From NCBI GenBank assembly GCA_021234155.1, contig JAJEKV010000057.1, positions 5,797,821 to 5,861,820 on the forward strand: 64,000 nt of DNA, in the 5' to 3' direction. The notes under the pieces were generated by a model. It made no database searches, was not told the origin of the DNA, and saw nothing but the letters and a program-made list of their open reading frames with translations. How positions within the stretch are numbered: the stretch's first letter is position 1; each line of letters starts with the position of its first letter. Of the stretch, positions 24,530 through 37,221 are shown piece by piece. A program made the translations under genes and the position numbers. Origin of the DNA: Isoetes taiwanensis. Lineage: Eukaryota; Streptophyta; Lycopodiopsida; Isoetales; Isoetaceae.

Positions 24530-27500
24530 GTCTCATGGAATTGTCGAGGCTTCCCTTTGGCCGAGGAAGGGGCGATCTACCAACTTCGTGGCGGCGGTAT
24601 GGATCTCATCTTCCTCATGGAGACATAGGGAGCATCTTTGGAGCGCAAGCTTTCTGATTTGCGGAGTTACCAACATTTCCTCGGTCTTCAATACATGCAT
24701 GACAATGGGGTCATGGTGGAGTGGCTTGCTACTACCGGACAACCTTGGCACATTCGGTTACCCTCCGTACAACCACATTACACAACCTGGTGCCACGGGT
24801 TGGTGTGCATAATACCGGTGGCAACCCTTTTTTACGGCGCTGTTATTTCCCTCCTTGACAAAGCACCTTCTATCGCACCCACCGTCGATGGATAGGATGG
24901 ACCCGTATGTCGATCTATATGATGACATACAGCAGCATCAGCAGTTGGGTAGGGTCGTCCTTCTTGGAGATTTCAATGCACGGACAGGAGTAGAGCAGCC
25001 CATGCGACTTGACCCCCTCGCTGACGATGTCCTGCGGCTCACGCCCAGCCCCGCCCGCCACGGTCGGATGACAACCCTGTGTCACTTCGCTTTGGCAGAC
25101 AGTTGCTCCTGCTATGTGGCATTTTTGACTTGATAATTTGCAATGGCCTTTCACAGTGGCCCGATTCTCGCAAGTGCACATGCAGACAGGACAATCAGGG
25201 GGGAGGGTCTAGTGTGGTGGACTATGTGCTTGTAGTTGCGCAAGATATGCATCTCATCGGGCCGTTTCCAGTGGGCAATGACAGTCGGGATGAGGATGTC
25301 GACCAGATCACCTCCCACTTTATTTGGACCTGGTTTGGCGAGCCGCCGCCAACCCCCACTATGCCACCCCTCGCCAGTCCTCGGTTGAGACTTCGATTAT
25401 GAGCAGGCAGAGGACTACTACCGAGATGCTCATGGACGCCCTCCCGCACTGGCAGACCTCCACACTAGAGCAGCAGACAGACCACCGACTTCGCTATTAC
25501 GGATGCGCCGACAGTGCTTTGGCGCATTAAGCCGCCGCCGGGGTCAGCAACATTCCCGCTATCGATGGTTTGATGCGATCAAAGAACGCAAGCGGCAGTC
25601 CGGCCACATTCTCGATCCAGTAATTCGCCGTGCCACCACGCGATCACGCCCATCCGGGCGACACAAAGGCGCTGCATCTTGCCAAGCATCGGGGAGATGT
25701 TCGCCCGCCGACACTCATCCTCGAACCTTTTGCGCAGAGTGCTTGAAGGCCAGCCCAAGACCCTCTGGGGGACATCACACCGGGCAGTGGGGATACAGCA
25801 TTTGGCAAAGAAATTCTATGACCCCGCCAGGGGACGCGTATGCCCATACCCCCACGGATGGCCCCCATTGGTTCTCTCGTGGGCGAGGATGTTGAGGAGG
25901 GCCTCGCAACGGCTAGCTAATGGGAAGGCAAACACCTCGATGGTATGCGTGCCGAAGTTACTCAAGTGGGGCGTGGCAGCCGCTTGTCTTAGGTCCTCAC
26001 TACCCGTTCAACAGAGCATTGCGGAGGGTTTCCCGACAATGGACCAAGCGTGGTTGTTCCCATTCACAAGGCGGGCGACCCACACCGGGTCCGCCACCAA
26101 TTAGGACGATCATGGTCGGGCTCAAGATTTGCCAACCGCTATCGGCATTCTCGAAAGCAGCAGTTGACCGGCGCGCGGCGGATGTCGCGAGCCCTCACAC
26201 AGTAAAGCTTTCACCCGCCACTCAACATCTTTACGCCGCGGCACCGATTGAAAGACAGCCCGGAATCATCTACCGGACTTGTATTGTCGCTTTGTGGACT
26301 TCGCAAGGCTTTTTGATACGGCCCCCGAAAAGTAGGCTAGATCAAGGCTAACCGGGGCTCCGGGCACATGTAATGCCATATACGTGTTGTATGAGAGTTG
26401 TTTTGGCGGGATGCGTACCGACGGGCCAAGCATTCACCAAAGAGTATCGGGGTCCCAAGGGGTTGCCCCTCTCCAACACTTTTTGGCCTCTACATTGATC
26501 GGGCCAGAGCCCCGGCTTACCGAGCATGGGGGGATGGCATACGCTTTTGCACTGTGTCATCCGGGCCACCATCTATGCGGGACGATGTTGGCTCCTCACT
26601 GCCCACACCCCGAAGCTATGCAGCCTCACCGGATGCCCTAGACACATTTTGTCGCTACGACATGCGCTGGCGTCAATCTGCCAAGACAGGGTGGTTCTCA
26701 TATCCTTCTTCCGTCACCCATGCCTCCCGCACTCACATATGGGGGCCGAGACTGTGGGCGCCACCCACCTACAAGTACCTGGGGTGGAGTTCCCCTCCCT
26801 CGCTTTCTGGCGGGGTCTATCCGCTTATCAGGGTGATGTGTGGCCGGAAAGCTTTATGCCATCTTGAACAACAAATGACCGGCAGAGCTATATGATTGGG
26901 GCCATCGGTCCACATCTGCTTAGGGGCATCGGTCGAGCCTGTCATTCTGTTACGGGGTCGAGGTTTGGGGCGATGGTCTCTTTGGCGACACGGAATGACT
27001 TGGAGCAGTGCGGGAAGGCATTTTGCACGGGCACTTGGGGTGAAACCGCCGGTCCCCTATCGATTCTGCGCTGCGGAGAAATGGATTCTTTACGCCTGAG
27101 GGCAGCCCTTTTGATAGACACATCGTCTATTTTCGGAAAGTGGTTACTATGGGTGATGCTCGGGCTCCGCTTTTGGGCTTATTATCGCGGCCATGAGTCG
27201 CTAAATGCAGGGCCTGTTGGAGGTAAGAGATCGGTGGTTAGCCAGATGGAACGCGTCTGCGAGAACGAATCTCGTCTGGTAGCGAGCCGTGACGTCGTGG
27301 GATAAAATGGCGGAGAAATTACCTAGATGCTTGTTTCCTTGGCGACTCGGGACCCCATTGCTCTAAAAGCGGTCAAAATGGCCCATTACAAGGAGCACAT
27401 CAACCACGTGTTGGCCCGGCCCACTCTACACTGCGTTCGGTGCGCCGGCAAAGCGACTCATTGCCTCCATTCGCCGCAAAATACACCATCTTCGCGATTT

Positions 27501-27650
27501 CAGAGGCGGGCGAGGTGGATTAGAGCCCCCGAGGAGACAGCTCTGTCGATCTTTGTCCAGCGGGTGCCATTGGAGGATAAGTCCTCACACTTTCCGGGTT
27601 GCCCAACGTTGGTCGGATCCGGGCGGCCCTCGCTCGCTTAGTTAATGCGG
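24530..27650 (+). pseudogene. LINE ORF2-like endonuclease / reverse transcriptase, frameshifted
   Basis: APE-type endonuclease: WNCRG at 24,536-24,550, DLIFLMET at 24,602-24,625, GDFNARTG at 24,966-24,989 and VVDYVLV near 25,214. The frame changes between the second and third motifs. Reverse transcriptase: PIHKAGDP near 26,060, KAFDTAPR near 26,300 and a GVPxGCPxSPTLFGLYID-type block at about 26,445-26,500. The catalytic Y-x-D-D box expected near 26,655 is present only in damaged form, with bases missing at CG sites. In the intact family the protein nicks target DNA and copies the element RNA in place. Part of the apparent damage may be sequencing error. Confidence 0.82.
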
Positions 27651-27975
27651 GGACGTGCCCTTTGCATTTCTTTGATGAGCACACCGTCGATCGTGCCACA
27701 GGGTCATACATCCGTGAGGGTAATTGGACCAAGGAGAATCACCTTTTGCCCCTTTGTCCGTCCGACTAGGCACTTCTGGTGGTGCATGATCAGATATATT
27801 GGGATGTTTCTGCATTTTATATTATTAAGATGGTTTGTTGTGAGGCGATTCTTGCTGCCGCGGTTTTCCTTTTCGAAAACCCTTCCCGGGCGGGGTTTTT
27901 AATCCGAGGCAGATGTCCGCTTTGCTGCCCATTTTATTGGGTCCCATAGACCGATTGGTCTCCGTGGACGATAAA

Positions 27976-28003
27976 AGTACCTTCCTTCCTTCCTTCCTTC
28001 CTC
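27976..28003 (+). repeat. (CCTT)n microsatellite tail of the LINE
   Basis: Directly follows CTCCGTGGACGATAAAAGTA. The related LINE at 55.8 kb ends at the equivalent point with a different simple repeat based on TTCTA. Tails of short tandem repeats in place of poly(A) are known for some LINE clades. Confidence 0.8.
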
Positions 28004-28179
28004 TTCATGGTTTTACAAGTGCAAGTTAAATATACCCCAGAAAAGATCTAGCCAAAAAACTTGGCGAAAAACAAAACAACGATTAAAGTAATAAACAATA
28101 GCTAAGTCGTTGCTAAACAATAATACCCAAAAAAATAAGATCCTCAAAAGATTGCATTTTGCCTCTCACCAAAGAAGAA

Positions 28180-28185
28180 TTTATT
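28180..28185 (-). terminator. Possible AATAAA polyadenylation signal for the EIL gene
   Basis: AATAAA on the minus strand about 230 bases beyond the EIL stop codon, within AT-rich sequence. It is one candidate among several AT-rich words; plant signals are loose, so the true site is uncertain. Confidence 0.3.
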
Positions 28186-28413
28186 AGCATGCCTCCTACA
28201 TCCAAAATCACTATCTCCTAATACAGCTCTTACATTCAGAATTTGTAAACTGAATGCCGGCTTTAAGAGTTTGTGTATGGATAAATTACACAAGAAAACA
28301 AGTGATTTTCTTGAACACCCTAAAATTACAAATAGAACTCCACCACTGATTTACAAACTCATGGACGTATGAGGCAGATGCAAAAGAACTATTAAGAACA
28401 TGCAAGTGCATGG

Positions 28414-30213
28414 TTAAGCTCCAAAATACCAAATAAGATCCTCGCCAAGCAAGTTCCTTCTAGGTTTCGAGCTAGACAGGTGAATGTCCACTTTTGAATT
28501 GCACATGTTTTGAGCTTGTGAATCTTCACCCACGAAGTGACCATCCATGATCTTTTCACAATCATTTATAAGGATGTCCCTATGTGGGTTTCTATTACTG
28601 CCTTGTCTCACCACCATTCCAAGACCAAAAGCTGAATTGTCTTCCACAGCAAGCTCTAAGGTCTCCTCTGCTCTCCCTTGTGCCATAAGACCAGAATTAT
28701 TAAGGGCCATTGTGCCTCCGGCATTCACATACAGACCAGCCAGCAAATCATGAAAGGGCTGATTTCCTGAAGGCATGTGAACAGATCCATTGACAAAATT
28801 TGACCCATGTGATAGCTCTTCTGCTGTTAAAATATTTGGTTGCAATAGGTGCAATCCTGATGTATGCCCATCAGAAGTCAAGTATGCATGGTTCACAGGT
28901 TTACTCTCTTCCAGTCTGAACTGACAACTATTTTGGTGGAGACTTTTTGTTTCCCAATCCAAGAAAGCATGCTGCCACTCATGGTGAGGGCAGCCCTCAT
29001 ATGCACAATGGAAACGTCCCTGTTCCGGGTACACAGATAGCTTTCTTCTTTTGCATGCCTCATCCAAGTCTCCTGAGGAATCAGGCTCATGAGATGCAGG
29101 ACGTATCTTAAAAGAATTATTTGCTGAAGATTTCAGGGAAGGACCATTTTCTTCATAGTCATTCTCCTGCCCTCCTTCAGTACAAGAAATAGAGACAGCA
29201 TTTTGGCATTCTTCAAATCCTTCCACATCATACTCACTAGCACTGCTTTGTGTGAGGCAATTACCGTTACCACTTCCAGGAGTTCCTTCACTATTTGGCC
29301 AACCTGTCAAGTTCTGCTGGCGAGCAAGTGTCTCCTCCTGGTTAAGGACTGCTAGCCAAGTTGCACTTTCCCTTGCTGTCATCTTGTCTTGCAAGCATTT
29401 AGACTGTCTGACCAACTTCCTAATCTTTGTAATGTCTGGGGACATATGCTTGATTACAGCAGTGAGTACACCTACCTTCCAGGCCTTCTTAAGATCATGA
29501 GGCTTCTTGTAAGGAGGTGGCCCTTGCCCCTTGGGTAAACCTAATTGAGGCCACCATTCTTCACTTGCAGATGGCCACCATGGCGGCGGAGTTCCCTTTT
29601 CTAAAGGAAATCGCCGTTGTGGAGGATCACAATGCTGCATTAAGGCAGAAAGTAGTGATCCCAAAGTAGTGTCTTGTAATTCCTGAAGAGTGTGAGGTGT
29701 TGGTGCTGCAAGAGAACCACCATCAGGTTTTCCAGGCATTCCATGCTCTGTTTGATACTTAGCAATGGCTGCAGGTCCATTTCTGTCAAACCTCACCTTT
29801 TCCTTCCACCAAGCCCTAATATTATCTGAAGCCCCACTTACTGGCTTACCCTTCTCTGGTATAATGCCATACACAAAGCCCTGTGCTTTGCAGACCTCCA
29901 TCATTTTTAACATATACTTCAATATGCCATCTTGAGCTCTAGACATCTTCTTTCGGCGGGCCTGTTCTTGGGATTGCTTCTGCCTAGGCCTATCAAGCAG
30001 ACCTTTAGACTTCTGGCGATCTTTCATCCTTTTAAGCCTGATTCTATCCCTCCACATTCTCTTTTCAAGCTCGTCGATATCAATATCCTCATCACTATCA
30101 TCGTCTGCAATCCCCTCCGCGTCATTATCTCCCATGAAATCCATGCTGTCAGTTTCCACTGGGGGTAGATATCCACAACTAATCTCTTCTGTAGTATACA
30201 TCAAAGCTTCCAT
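28414..30213 (-). CDS. EIN3/EIL-family ethylene-response transcription factor
   Basis: Intact 599-codon frame without introns, as usual for this family, whose members are typically about 550-650 aa. The family acts in the nucleus as the DNA-binding output of ethylene signalling; its protein level is normally set by EBF F-box proteins and EIN2. Visible features: acidic N-terminus (residues ~28-50); basic segment [21 protein letters not shown] starting at 48; [20 protein letters not shown] from 86; the signature [20 protein letters not shown] from 123; a Trp/Pro-rich segment ([16 protein letters not shown] from 212); [20 protein letters not shown] from 236; and [20 protein letters not shown] from 263. 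Residues 388-391 (KRRK) may add to nuclear import. A Cys/His-containing segment (~403-433) corresponds to the conserved part following the core in EIN3. The far C-terminus is variable. The start is the first ATG before the acidic region. Which EIL paralogue it is cannot be told from one copy. Confidence 0.97.
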   Translation of the reverse strand: MEALMYTTEEISCGYLPPVETDSMDFMGDNDAEGIADDDSDEDIDIDELEKRMWRDRIRLKRMKDRQKSKGLLDRPRQKQSQEQARRKKMSRAQDGILKYMLKMMEVCKAQGFVYGIIPEKGKPVSGASDNIRAWWKEKVRFDRNGPAAIAKYQTEHGMPGKPDGGSLAAPTPHTLQELQDTTLGSLLSALMQHCDPPQRRFPLEKGTPPPWWPSASEEWWPQLGLPKGQGPPPYKKPHDLKKAWKVGVLTAVIKHMSPDITKIRKLVRQSKCLQDKMTARESATWLAVLNQEETLARQQNLTGWPNSEGTPGSGNGNCLTQSSASEYDVEGFEECQNAVSISCTEGGQENDYEENGPSLKSSANNSFKIRPASHEPDSSGDLDEACKRRKLSVYPEQGRFHCAYEGCPHHEWQHAFLDWETKSLHQNSCQFRLEESKPVNHAYLTSDGHTSGLHLLQPNILTAEELSHGSNFVNGSVHMPSGNQPFHDLLAGLYVNAGGTMALNNSGLMAQGRAEETLELAVEDNSAFGLGMVVRQGSNRNPHRDILINDCEKIMDGHFVGEDSQAQNMCNSKVDIHLSSSKPRRNLLGEDLIWYFGA

Positions 30214-30267
30214 TTTTTGGACAAAACTGATTTAGAACTCCCACTGAACCTTAGTATCCAAAGAAGC

Positions 30268-30465
30268 CTGCATATAGAACGTTTGTGAGAAAAACATACT
30301 GAATAAAACTCTTTAAAGAAAAACATGGAGCGTATTAACATTTTTGATACAATAAAAGAAGAGGGATTTGCAATTCGAGCTGTTAGATCAAAATTCTAGC
30401 GGAGACAACCAGCATGTGGGAGCAAAAACCTCACATCGATCACAAAACAGAAACAGAGCACTTAC
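30268..30465 (-). other. Probable 5' leader intron of the EIL gene
   Basis: On the minus strand a consensus donor (CGCAAG|GTAAGT) lies at 30,466/30,465 and an acceptor (TATATGCAG|GCTTC) at 30,268/30,267. The 198-base interval is AT-rich. Splicing would leave 54 leader bases before the ATG at 30,213. Leader introns are common in EIN3/EIL genes. It is inferred from splice signals only. Confidence 0.65.
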
Positions 30466-30725
30466 CTTGCGGTTATCCAGATCTAAAGCTTGGACCAAAT
30501 AATTTCGTCAGAACTCTTTTTGCCCTCATGTTTGCAGTTGAGAACCCACCAAAAACGGTTGGAATTCCTTCGGAACCGGAACAAACCATAGTAGGCAGAA
30601 CCCACGAGCGCCAAGCTGAGCCAAACTGTTGGTTCCTTGAAATCTGAGTCAATCCTCTCATTTTCCACACATTTCCGCCGACTCTGGAATCATCCGGTTC
30701 TGCGCTGAAAGGGCTAGCCAGGATC
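30466..30725 (-). other. Probable first (leader) exon of the EIL gene with upstream ORFs
   Basis: If the donor at 30,465 is used, the RNA upstream contains two overlapping minus-strand ORFs of 61 codons (30,483-30,668) and 65 codons (30,473-30,670). Both stop before the splice site. The 61-codon frame has a hydrophobic segment (WLSLALVGSAYYGLFRF). They could repress translation as uORFs or be chance. The upstream end is a guess; no TATA box is obvious. Confidence 0.4.
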
Positions 30726-31951
30726 TAACACACCCAAATCGAACCCTTACCTTCTCAACCTTCTAAAGCGCCCAAATACTGTCACGTTTATGCATCTCCT
30801 GGAATCTCTCTCTTACTCGTCGCCTTATCTCTCCCCTCCAGATGTGCCTTTGCAAGAATGTCCACATTTACAGAAGAACCTGTTTCCACATTTAGTCGAA
30901 CTACGGCCGGAATATTCTTCCCGGCTGGACGAATATTCTTTCCCTAACAGAACTGAACCCCCAACATGCCCCCAGTTAGTTAACCATCTTGATAATATGG
31001 CAAATACCTATGGTCCAAACATTATTGTTATTGTTTAGTGTTATCGTTTAGAATAATGTATTGCTTGTCTCTTCATCACTCGACACGCGTCTTTTCCTAA
31101 CGTGCAAGTATACCCCTTGTATACAATTGTCTTCGATGCGGTTCTCGAGGCGTGTAAGTTGGCCACAGGGCTACAAGGATTTGTCGTCATCTACTTAGCC
31201 ATCTTCGCCGCACAGATTCTGCATGTTCACATGGAAGAAAATAATGCTGCTGGTTTGTGGCTGCTTAGGCTAATTATGGAAGTTTTAGTTCTTCATATGA
31301 TGATTAGTGTGTCTGCTTAGGTTAATTTGGAAAGTTTTTGTTCTTCTATAAGGAACGCTTCCCCAGGTGGATAGAATCCCATGTGGGGCTCTTGTCGTTT
31401 CCATTAATCTACAGATCATTCCCACCAAATGCATCCAAATTAAGTTTATTGGTTCCTCAGAACTTGCTTCATTGTAAAACTCCCAATTTGGATTCTTGCC
31501 AAGACTTATTCTTGACCTCAGATTTAGTAGAAGGCACATGCTTTTCAGATCTTTTTGGTGTGATTTATTTAATATAATAAATCTCCTTGCTGACCAATCT
31601 TAATAAATCTCCTTGCTGACCAATTTTATTTTCCGTTTATGTGGCTCCACTGCTCTGGGTTGGATCAATCTGTGTACGAGAGTAGATATTTTGCATTGGG
31701 AAAATGACAGGTCCCCATTTCCCTAGGTAACAAAATTGATTGAGCCTCAAAAACCTGATATCATGTTCCCTATGTATGGTTGCTCTTTGTTTGCTAGTTG
31801 TATTATGTGGTATGTGCTACACAGTGACCATTGTGGAATTAAATTATCGCCCTTTCAACTTCAAGGCATAAGAAGCAATGGGGACGTTGACATTTGATGA
31901 TACGATATCTTAACAAACCTTTATCTTTGAACTTTTATTCAAGTGGAGTGG
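30726..31951. other. Upstream / intergenic region with a small tandem duplication
   Basis: Contains the likely EIL promoter on its left side. AATAAATCTCCTTGCTGACCAAT occurs twice in tandem at about 31,577-31,625 (period ~27). GGTTAATTTGGAAAGTTTT and GCTAATTATGGAAGTTTTAG at 31,269-31,340 are a second imperfect duplication. No gene recognised. Confidence 0.45.
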
Positions 31952-31956
31952 GAGGG

Positions 31957-33677
31957 TGTGACGCTCCCTGAATATATACGACACCCAGCCGTATACATAC
32001 AGGGACTTTCCCCTCCCATGGCAACCAACTTACCATGAGCAGGGCCCTCCGTCTATTTCGGGCCATCTATGAAATGATGCCCGAAAGAAGGACACGAAGG
32101 GGTCATTCGGCCCACGCCTTCAATGGGACTCCTACGTCGCGGAAGCATGAATACAAGGGTTAGCACACAGCATAAATCATATATAAATAACCACCACGAA
32201 GGGTGGTACATCCATCCAAATACCAACGGCATAGAATATGCATCTAAACCTAAAGAAAACACCCAAACCCCAGTTCTACCCGGCTCGGACTCCAGGTGAG
32301 GATCGACCGACTACGGGCCTCAAGAGATCGGCCAGACCAGAAGTCTTGGCATGGCGTTATCGGGCATAGAACATCGGCTAGGGTTGACCACTCCATCCGC
32401 CCTCACGTCCACACTTTGCGGATGGGTCAATTCACGCTATGGCTTCGCTATAGCCTTCCTGAGATGCAGTTCAAGGTATCACCCTTTGAGCCTACTCCGT
32501 GTTCATGGACGCCCCGGTCCGATGAGGCGGGTCTGGAAAGCGTCCCCTTCCGGAATCACCGGTGGTTCCATGGGTGAGCTAGAGAATACGTGCACGCGCT
32601 CGACCCCCCCATCCGTGCTAACTTACTCACCCTAAATCTACTCAAAGTGCAAGGTGCCCCATAATGGTCACACCACTACACCCAGTGGAGTGTCGGACCC
32701 ATACCCTCTCTCGTGGACTCCCTGCCATCGCCTAGCCCACTGTAGGAGTCTCGGGAGCCTTTTATGTTCGTGCAAGACCCCACCCCCACTTCACCACGTG
32801 TTCCTTGTCCGGTGCTAAGCCACCCATATGGCGCCTATGACCCGGTGGGCTCTTGTGCACAGTGCCGCAATATTGGGAATTACGGGGTTTTATCTAGGAA
32901 CATACTAACGATATGAGTTCGGAGGTCTCTACCCCGCCCTTATTTCCCCCATTTCCGTGAGTGATACCATACAAAGAACTATTAATCCATCCTTTTTAGG
33001 AACCAAACCGTAATCGAATATAAAGAGAACTTACCTTTACAATCAAGGGTTAGTTCCTACCATTAAAACATAGAGAAATGCATGAACATCACAACAAGTG
33101 CCCAACAGGGCGCTACCCTAGAATTCACAACTAAACTACTACCAACCAAGTGTTTCTACCGACCCGTTATCGTGGGGTGCTTCCATAGTGTCTTTGTCTG
33201 AAGGGGTGGCGAAAACAATGACTAGTTTGTTTAGTGATTTTGGTGAGGTCAAGAATAAATCCTTGAAGCCACCGCCTCCTTGGGCGCCAAGAATAGCCCT
33301 TAAGGCCAAATGCTCCTTAGGCGCCAAAGAATTGTCCTTAAGCCACCGCTCCTTGGGTGCCCAAGAGCTCCTCTCCTCCATCTCCAAACTCCCTAATCTG
33401 AATTGGGGCACAAAAGCCCTAATTTGGGTGTCCAAAATGGAAACCATGCCTTGCCCAATCGATTTGGGCCAAGTGGCACCCCCTTGTTGGTGCTAACTAA
33501 CTAATTTAGCTTAATTAGGGTAATTAGGCTATATACTTTATAATTATCCACAATGGATTTATTAACATGGCTAAATAAAACCATTGTGGTCGACGCCCAC
33601 TTAGCCAATTACCCCCTTATGTCCTAGTGACGTGTCCCAGTGCATACGTATACCGTATGAATGCCTGGAACGTCACA
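31957..33677 (-). repeat. 3' LTR of the retrotransposon
   Basis: 1,721 bases. TGTGACG and CGTCACA form the 7-base terminal inverted repeat. The last ~250 plus-strand bases (33,420-33,677) look identical to 41,920-42,175. The GC-rich first kilobase differs from the partner LTR by many small indels, mostly at CG-containing words. Confidence 0.9.
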
Positions 33678-33690
33678 TTCTCCCCACCTT
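33678..33690 (-). promoter_or_regulatory. Polypurine tract of the LTR element
   Basis: AAGGTGGGGAGAA on the minus strand, immediately before the LTR start TGTGACGTTCC. It would prime plus-strand DNA synthesis. A variant of the same junction (CCCCCTCTTAGAAAATGATGC on the plus strand) occurs at 37,226. Confidence 0.75.
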
Positions 33691-36600
33691 AAAAATGATG
33701 CTGTCCTCAGCATCAGGACTACTATTGTTGCAGGGCAGCACATCATGATCATCGCTTAGGAGTGTTAAAAGTGAACAGTGAAAGTTTGTGGAAGTGTCAT
33801 TGTTTCATCCGTGGTGACGAGCTCACACTCTATCTATTTTAGAAAGCATTCTTTCTATAGATACAGGTAACTGATTATATATTAAAGACAGGTATAGATA
33901 TAAAAAAAACTTCCATTTGTTGTTATATTATAATACAGAGTTATTAACCTCGCACTGATTAATAGAAAGTCATTCTAATCATATTAACTTTTGTGTATAT
34001 ATGTATTATATTCTCCCTTCACTTTACAATTTCGTTTTCCTATTTTGGTACAATTTTAACAACTCATATATTGCTATTGTGAGTGTTTAGATGCGTCTGA
34101 CATTTATAGTTACCCTTTAATAGAATGATATATTGTACTGTATATTCCATTTTGAGCTATATATGTTAACATTATCTAAGTCTCGTTATTCCCTTAGGAG
34201 TTTGTGTAAGACATACATACTTATCCCCTTCTATTATATTTGATTATGTGTTTAATAACTTGATGATTATCTTTAATGTTTCCACAATCACTTTCTATCT
34301 TTAGCATAGATTACAGTCACATGAGGACACATATTAATTCATTGGTTATGTTTGTACATTTACCAGACGTCCCGATATTCTTATATTTGAATTACTTATT
34401 TATTTTATTGTTATTTTCATAAATTTATCACACATACAGGTACAGGTACAACTGACGTATACATTCAACGTAATTGGTACCGCCCCGGTCGCTATCCGGC
34501 AGTGCTATGGCTATGCAATCGTCCCAGATCCGCGTAGAAGGCCGATTCGACTATGGTGTTCACGGCGAAGCATCGAAACCATCGTGGTCCGCCTCGAGCA
34601 CTGTTAGATGATGATAACCGAGGAGGTCCCGGCTCCTACTTGAAGTAGAAGTCTTTGAATGTTGGGAATAAGGAGTGTTAAGATATCCCTCATTTGGATG
34701 GATACTTTCGAGAAAATTGGTATGACGATGTTTGGTATCTAAGTGAAATCTTTGGACCTAAAAATTACGAGGATTGATGTATGATCACGGCATCTAGGTT
34801 GCTATTCAATGTAGAAGGAGACCGGATATAGCACGATATATCCGGTGGAGAAGTGGTTTATGATTATCTACTATAGACCATGTTAAGGAGGTACTATGCC
34901 AAGGTGGAAACCGGATTATAAGTACCCGGCTCACGAGAGGGAAAACACTTTAAAAGTGTAGGTTTGATTCGTGGAACGGTAGATAATAATGTGTATGAGG
35001 ATGTTGATCCATAAATTATGGATTATAAAATTACACATATATTGTGTTTGGTAAAGAGATTGATGTTCCTGAGGTGTGAAACAAAGACGCAAGATTATAG
35101 ACGACTAAGAAGACCACGTAGGCACGTGAATACACTTAATAATGTTGGTCAAATGCATGATCCTTATATGGGGTGAAAATTAAAGAAATGGCCGGATCCT
35201 ATGCTCGGTACGGGGTATGTAGACGCCGGATAAGAGATCGGACAATAGTGTGGACGTAGTTTTCCCACAAGGTGAAGAGAGCTGAGGGTCGAACCGACGG
35301 GCGCGGAATAAGCATTATGTAAGATCACCGGAATGGAAGACGAGAATTGCTAGCAAAGGGTGCAACCGTCTGAAAGCTACAAAGTATGTTGGAGCTCTGG
35401 CGAAGCTTATTCTATGAAGGAAAGTTGACGTTGAACTAATGATACATTAGGAAGGCAAGTAATGTACCCACACGACAAGTGGAAGACAAGAGGTGCTTGA
35501 AAGTTGTTGTAAACAATGTTTCAAATATAGAGAGTTTGGAGGGACACTTTGAAGAGACCAAAGCCTGGAATATGAAGAAGGGAGGCATCCAATGAACATC
35601 TCGCCAAGGAGGATGTGCTCTGGACTTGGTATCGTGTGTGCATCCCGAGGAGTAGTTCTGCGTTGGTAGATGTGTATTAGGACCATTTACTAGGAACATA
35701 GCTAGAAAAAAGATAGGGTATATACTAGAACTTTTAGTTCACATATATGAATACGGAGGTAATGAAGATAAGAATTCCTATAGTAGACATCAAGTATGGC
35801 CACTAGGAACTTAGGGTGGCATGTGCCCCTATGGAATTTATGACCAGAGCGTGAGGACCAAGGCAACCTAAGGATAGAGAGTCTAGAAGGTGTGGTGTGA
35901 AATCCACAGCATATATAGGAGAAGCATCTAGGGCTACGTCAACGAATCATATATGAGTCAAGAGTTAGGGTTGGTGCACACATGTTACTATATCTCATAA
36001 TAACAACGTAGTGGTTTCGGATGTTTGAAGGATTTAGTAGTATTACATACTACACTAGCGAGGATATCAAGGATGTCGATTGTGACATCCAGATGTATGT
36101 CATATTAACAGATAATAGACTATTCGTACAAGGCGAGGGAAATATTACTTGACAAGGTTTACAGAAGGAGCATAATGATATGCTTATATACGAGGTATTG
36201 GGTTATTAGGTATGCTTTACCAGAGATAAGCATTCAAGTTATCCGAATGGTTAGAGTTGATTATCTTAGATATGTCGTACTAAGGAAGACGAGAAAAGTT
36301 TAAATAAGTGAGAATAGCTAGAGTAAGTCTAGCATATACGGTGATGTTACGTTCAAAAACATCCCGAGGATGGTTGGAACGGTATTGGAATAACCGATAA
36401 TGAGAGCTTAACTACTCAAAGGTTCTAGATACCAATGTATTAGTTCAACGTTATAAGCTAAGAGCATTTATTTGGTTTTGGGAATGAAAAGATATATAAG
36501 AATATCGCGTCCCCTGATGGAAGATAAGAAGGAGTACGATGACTTTGGCGATTATACCGAAAAAACGGTCAAGAAGAGGGCAGTACATAGGAATTCCAAG

Positions 36601-36964
36601 TCCCGATAAAATCAAGGCGAGGTGTATTGATCGAATCGGTTAAGGTTATATAGACCAAGAGTCCATATAATCAAGAGTTACCCTACACGCGGTGAACAAT
36701 TCTAGGTACAGAAGTAGAGAAGCGGAGGATCCGTTTCCTTAAGTGGCATAGACCCGTTAGAGATTATGACTTGAAACTCTTAAGAGGGTAAGGAATTGGA
36801 TAATCATATGGCGGTTACTAACGAAGATTGAAACATTGGATTTTCCTATTAGAAGGCCAGGGGGTTTTAGTGCCTCCGCTTCATTATGAGGGAGCCAAAG
36901 ATGACAACATTCAAAGGGATCAAAAGTTGAGTTTGACATGCTAACTTAAGATAAATAGGTTAGG
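33691..36964. other. Internal DNA of the LTR element, no readable coding domain
   Basis: AT-rich up to about 34,440, then a mixed-composition stretch with many stops in all frames. The longest frames are 60-87 codons (35,436-35,699 minus; 36,757-36,939 minus) without a gag-pol motif I can name. Either heavily decayed or non-coding filler of a non-autonomous element. Confidence 0.5.
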
Positions 36965-37221
36965 TGTGACAAAACATGGCGAAACGCAAATTAACTGAAG
37001 GAACCTTTAGAAAAGGCCTTGGACCGTGGTAGAAACCTTTGGAACTATGGCATAATCCCATGGGAAAATTATAGTTTATGTACGGGGTTAAAGTACCATA
37101 AGTTTAAATTCATCCCTTTTAGGTCAACCCCTTAGGTTAAGATACTCCATGGTGGCGTACCTTTATTGGGTGACGGTCGCCTTATTTATACATATACCAT
37201 ATAAATACATGGAACGTCACA
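36965..37221 (-). repeat. Second, short LTR-like segment inside the element
   Basis: Starts TGTGAC, ends ATGGAACGTCACA, and is followed by a polypurine-type junction (TTCACCCCCTCTTAGAAAATGATGC) like that next to the outer LTR. This suggests the end of a related element or an LTR remnant. I found no second copy of its 5' part in the window, so it may be a solo or truncated piece. Confidence 0.45.

Larger units (their letters stand above)
23290..28003 (+). mobile_element. LINE (non-LTR retrotransposon), broken copy
   Basis: GC-rich block in AT-rich surroundings, containing endonuclease motifs (24.5-25.3 kb), reverse transcriptase motifs (26.0-26.7 kb), a degraded C-terminal region and a 3' end shared with 54.9-55.8 kb. 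The shared tail includes CGAAAACCCTTC, GGGTCCCATA and TTGGTCTCCGTGGACG, then a short tetranucleotide tail (CCTT)n at 27,979-28,001. The 5' boundary is placed where composition changes and is uncertain. Both copies lie on the plus strand. Confidence 0.82.
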
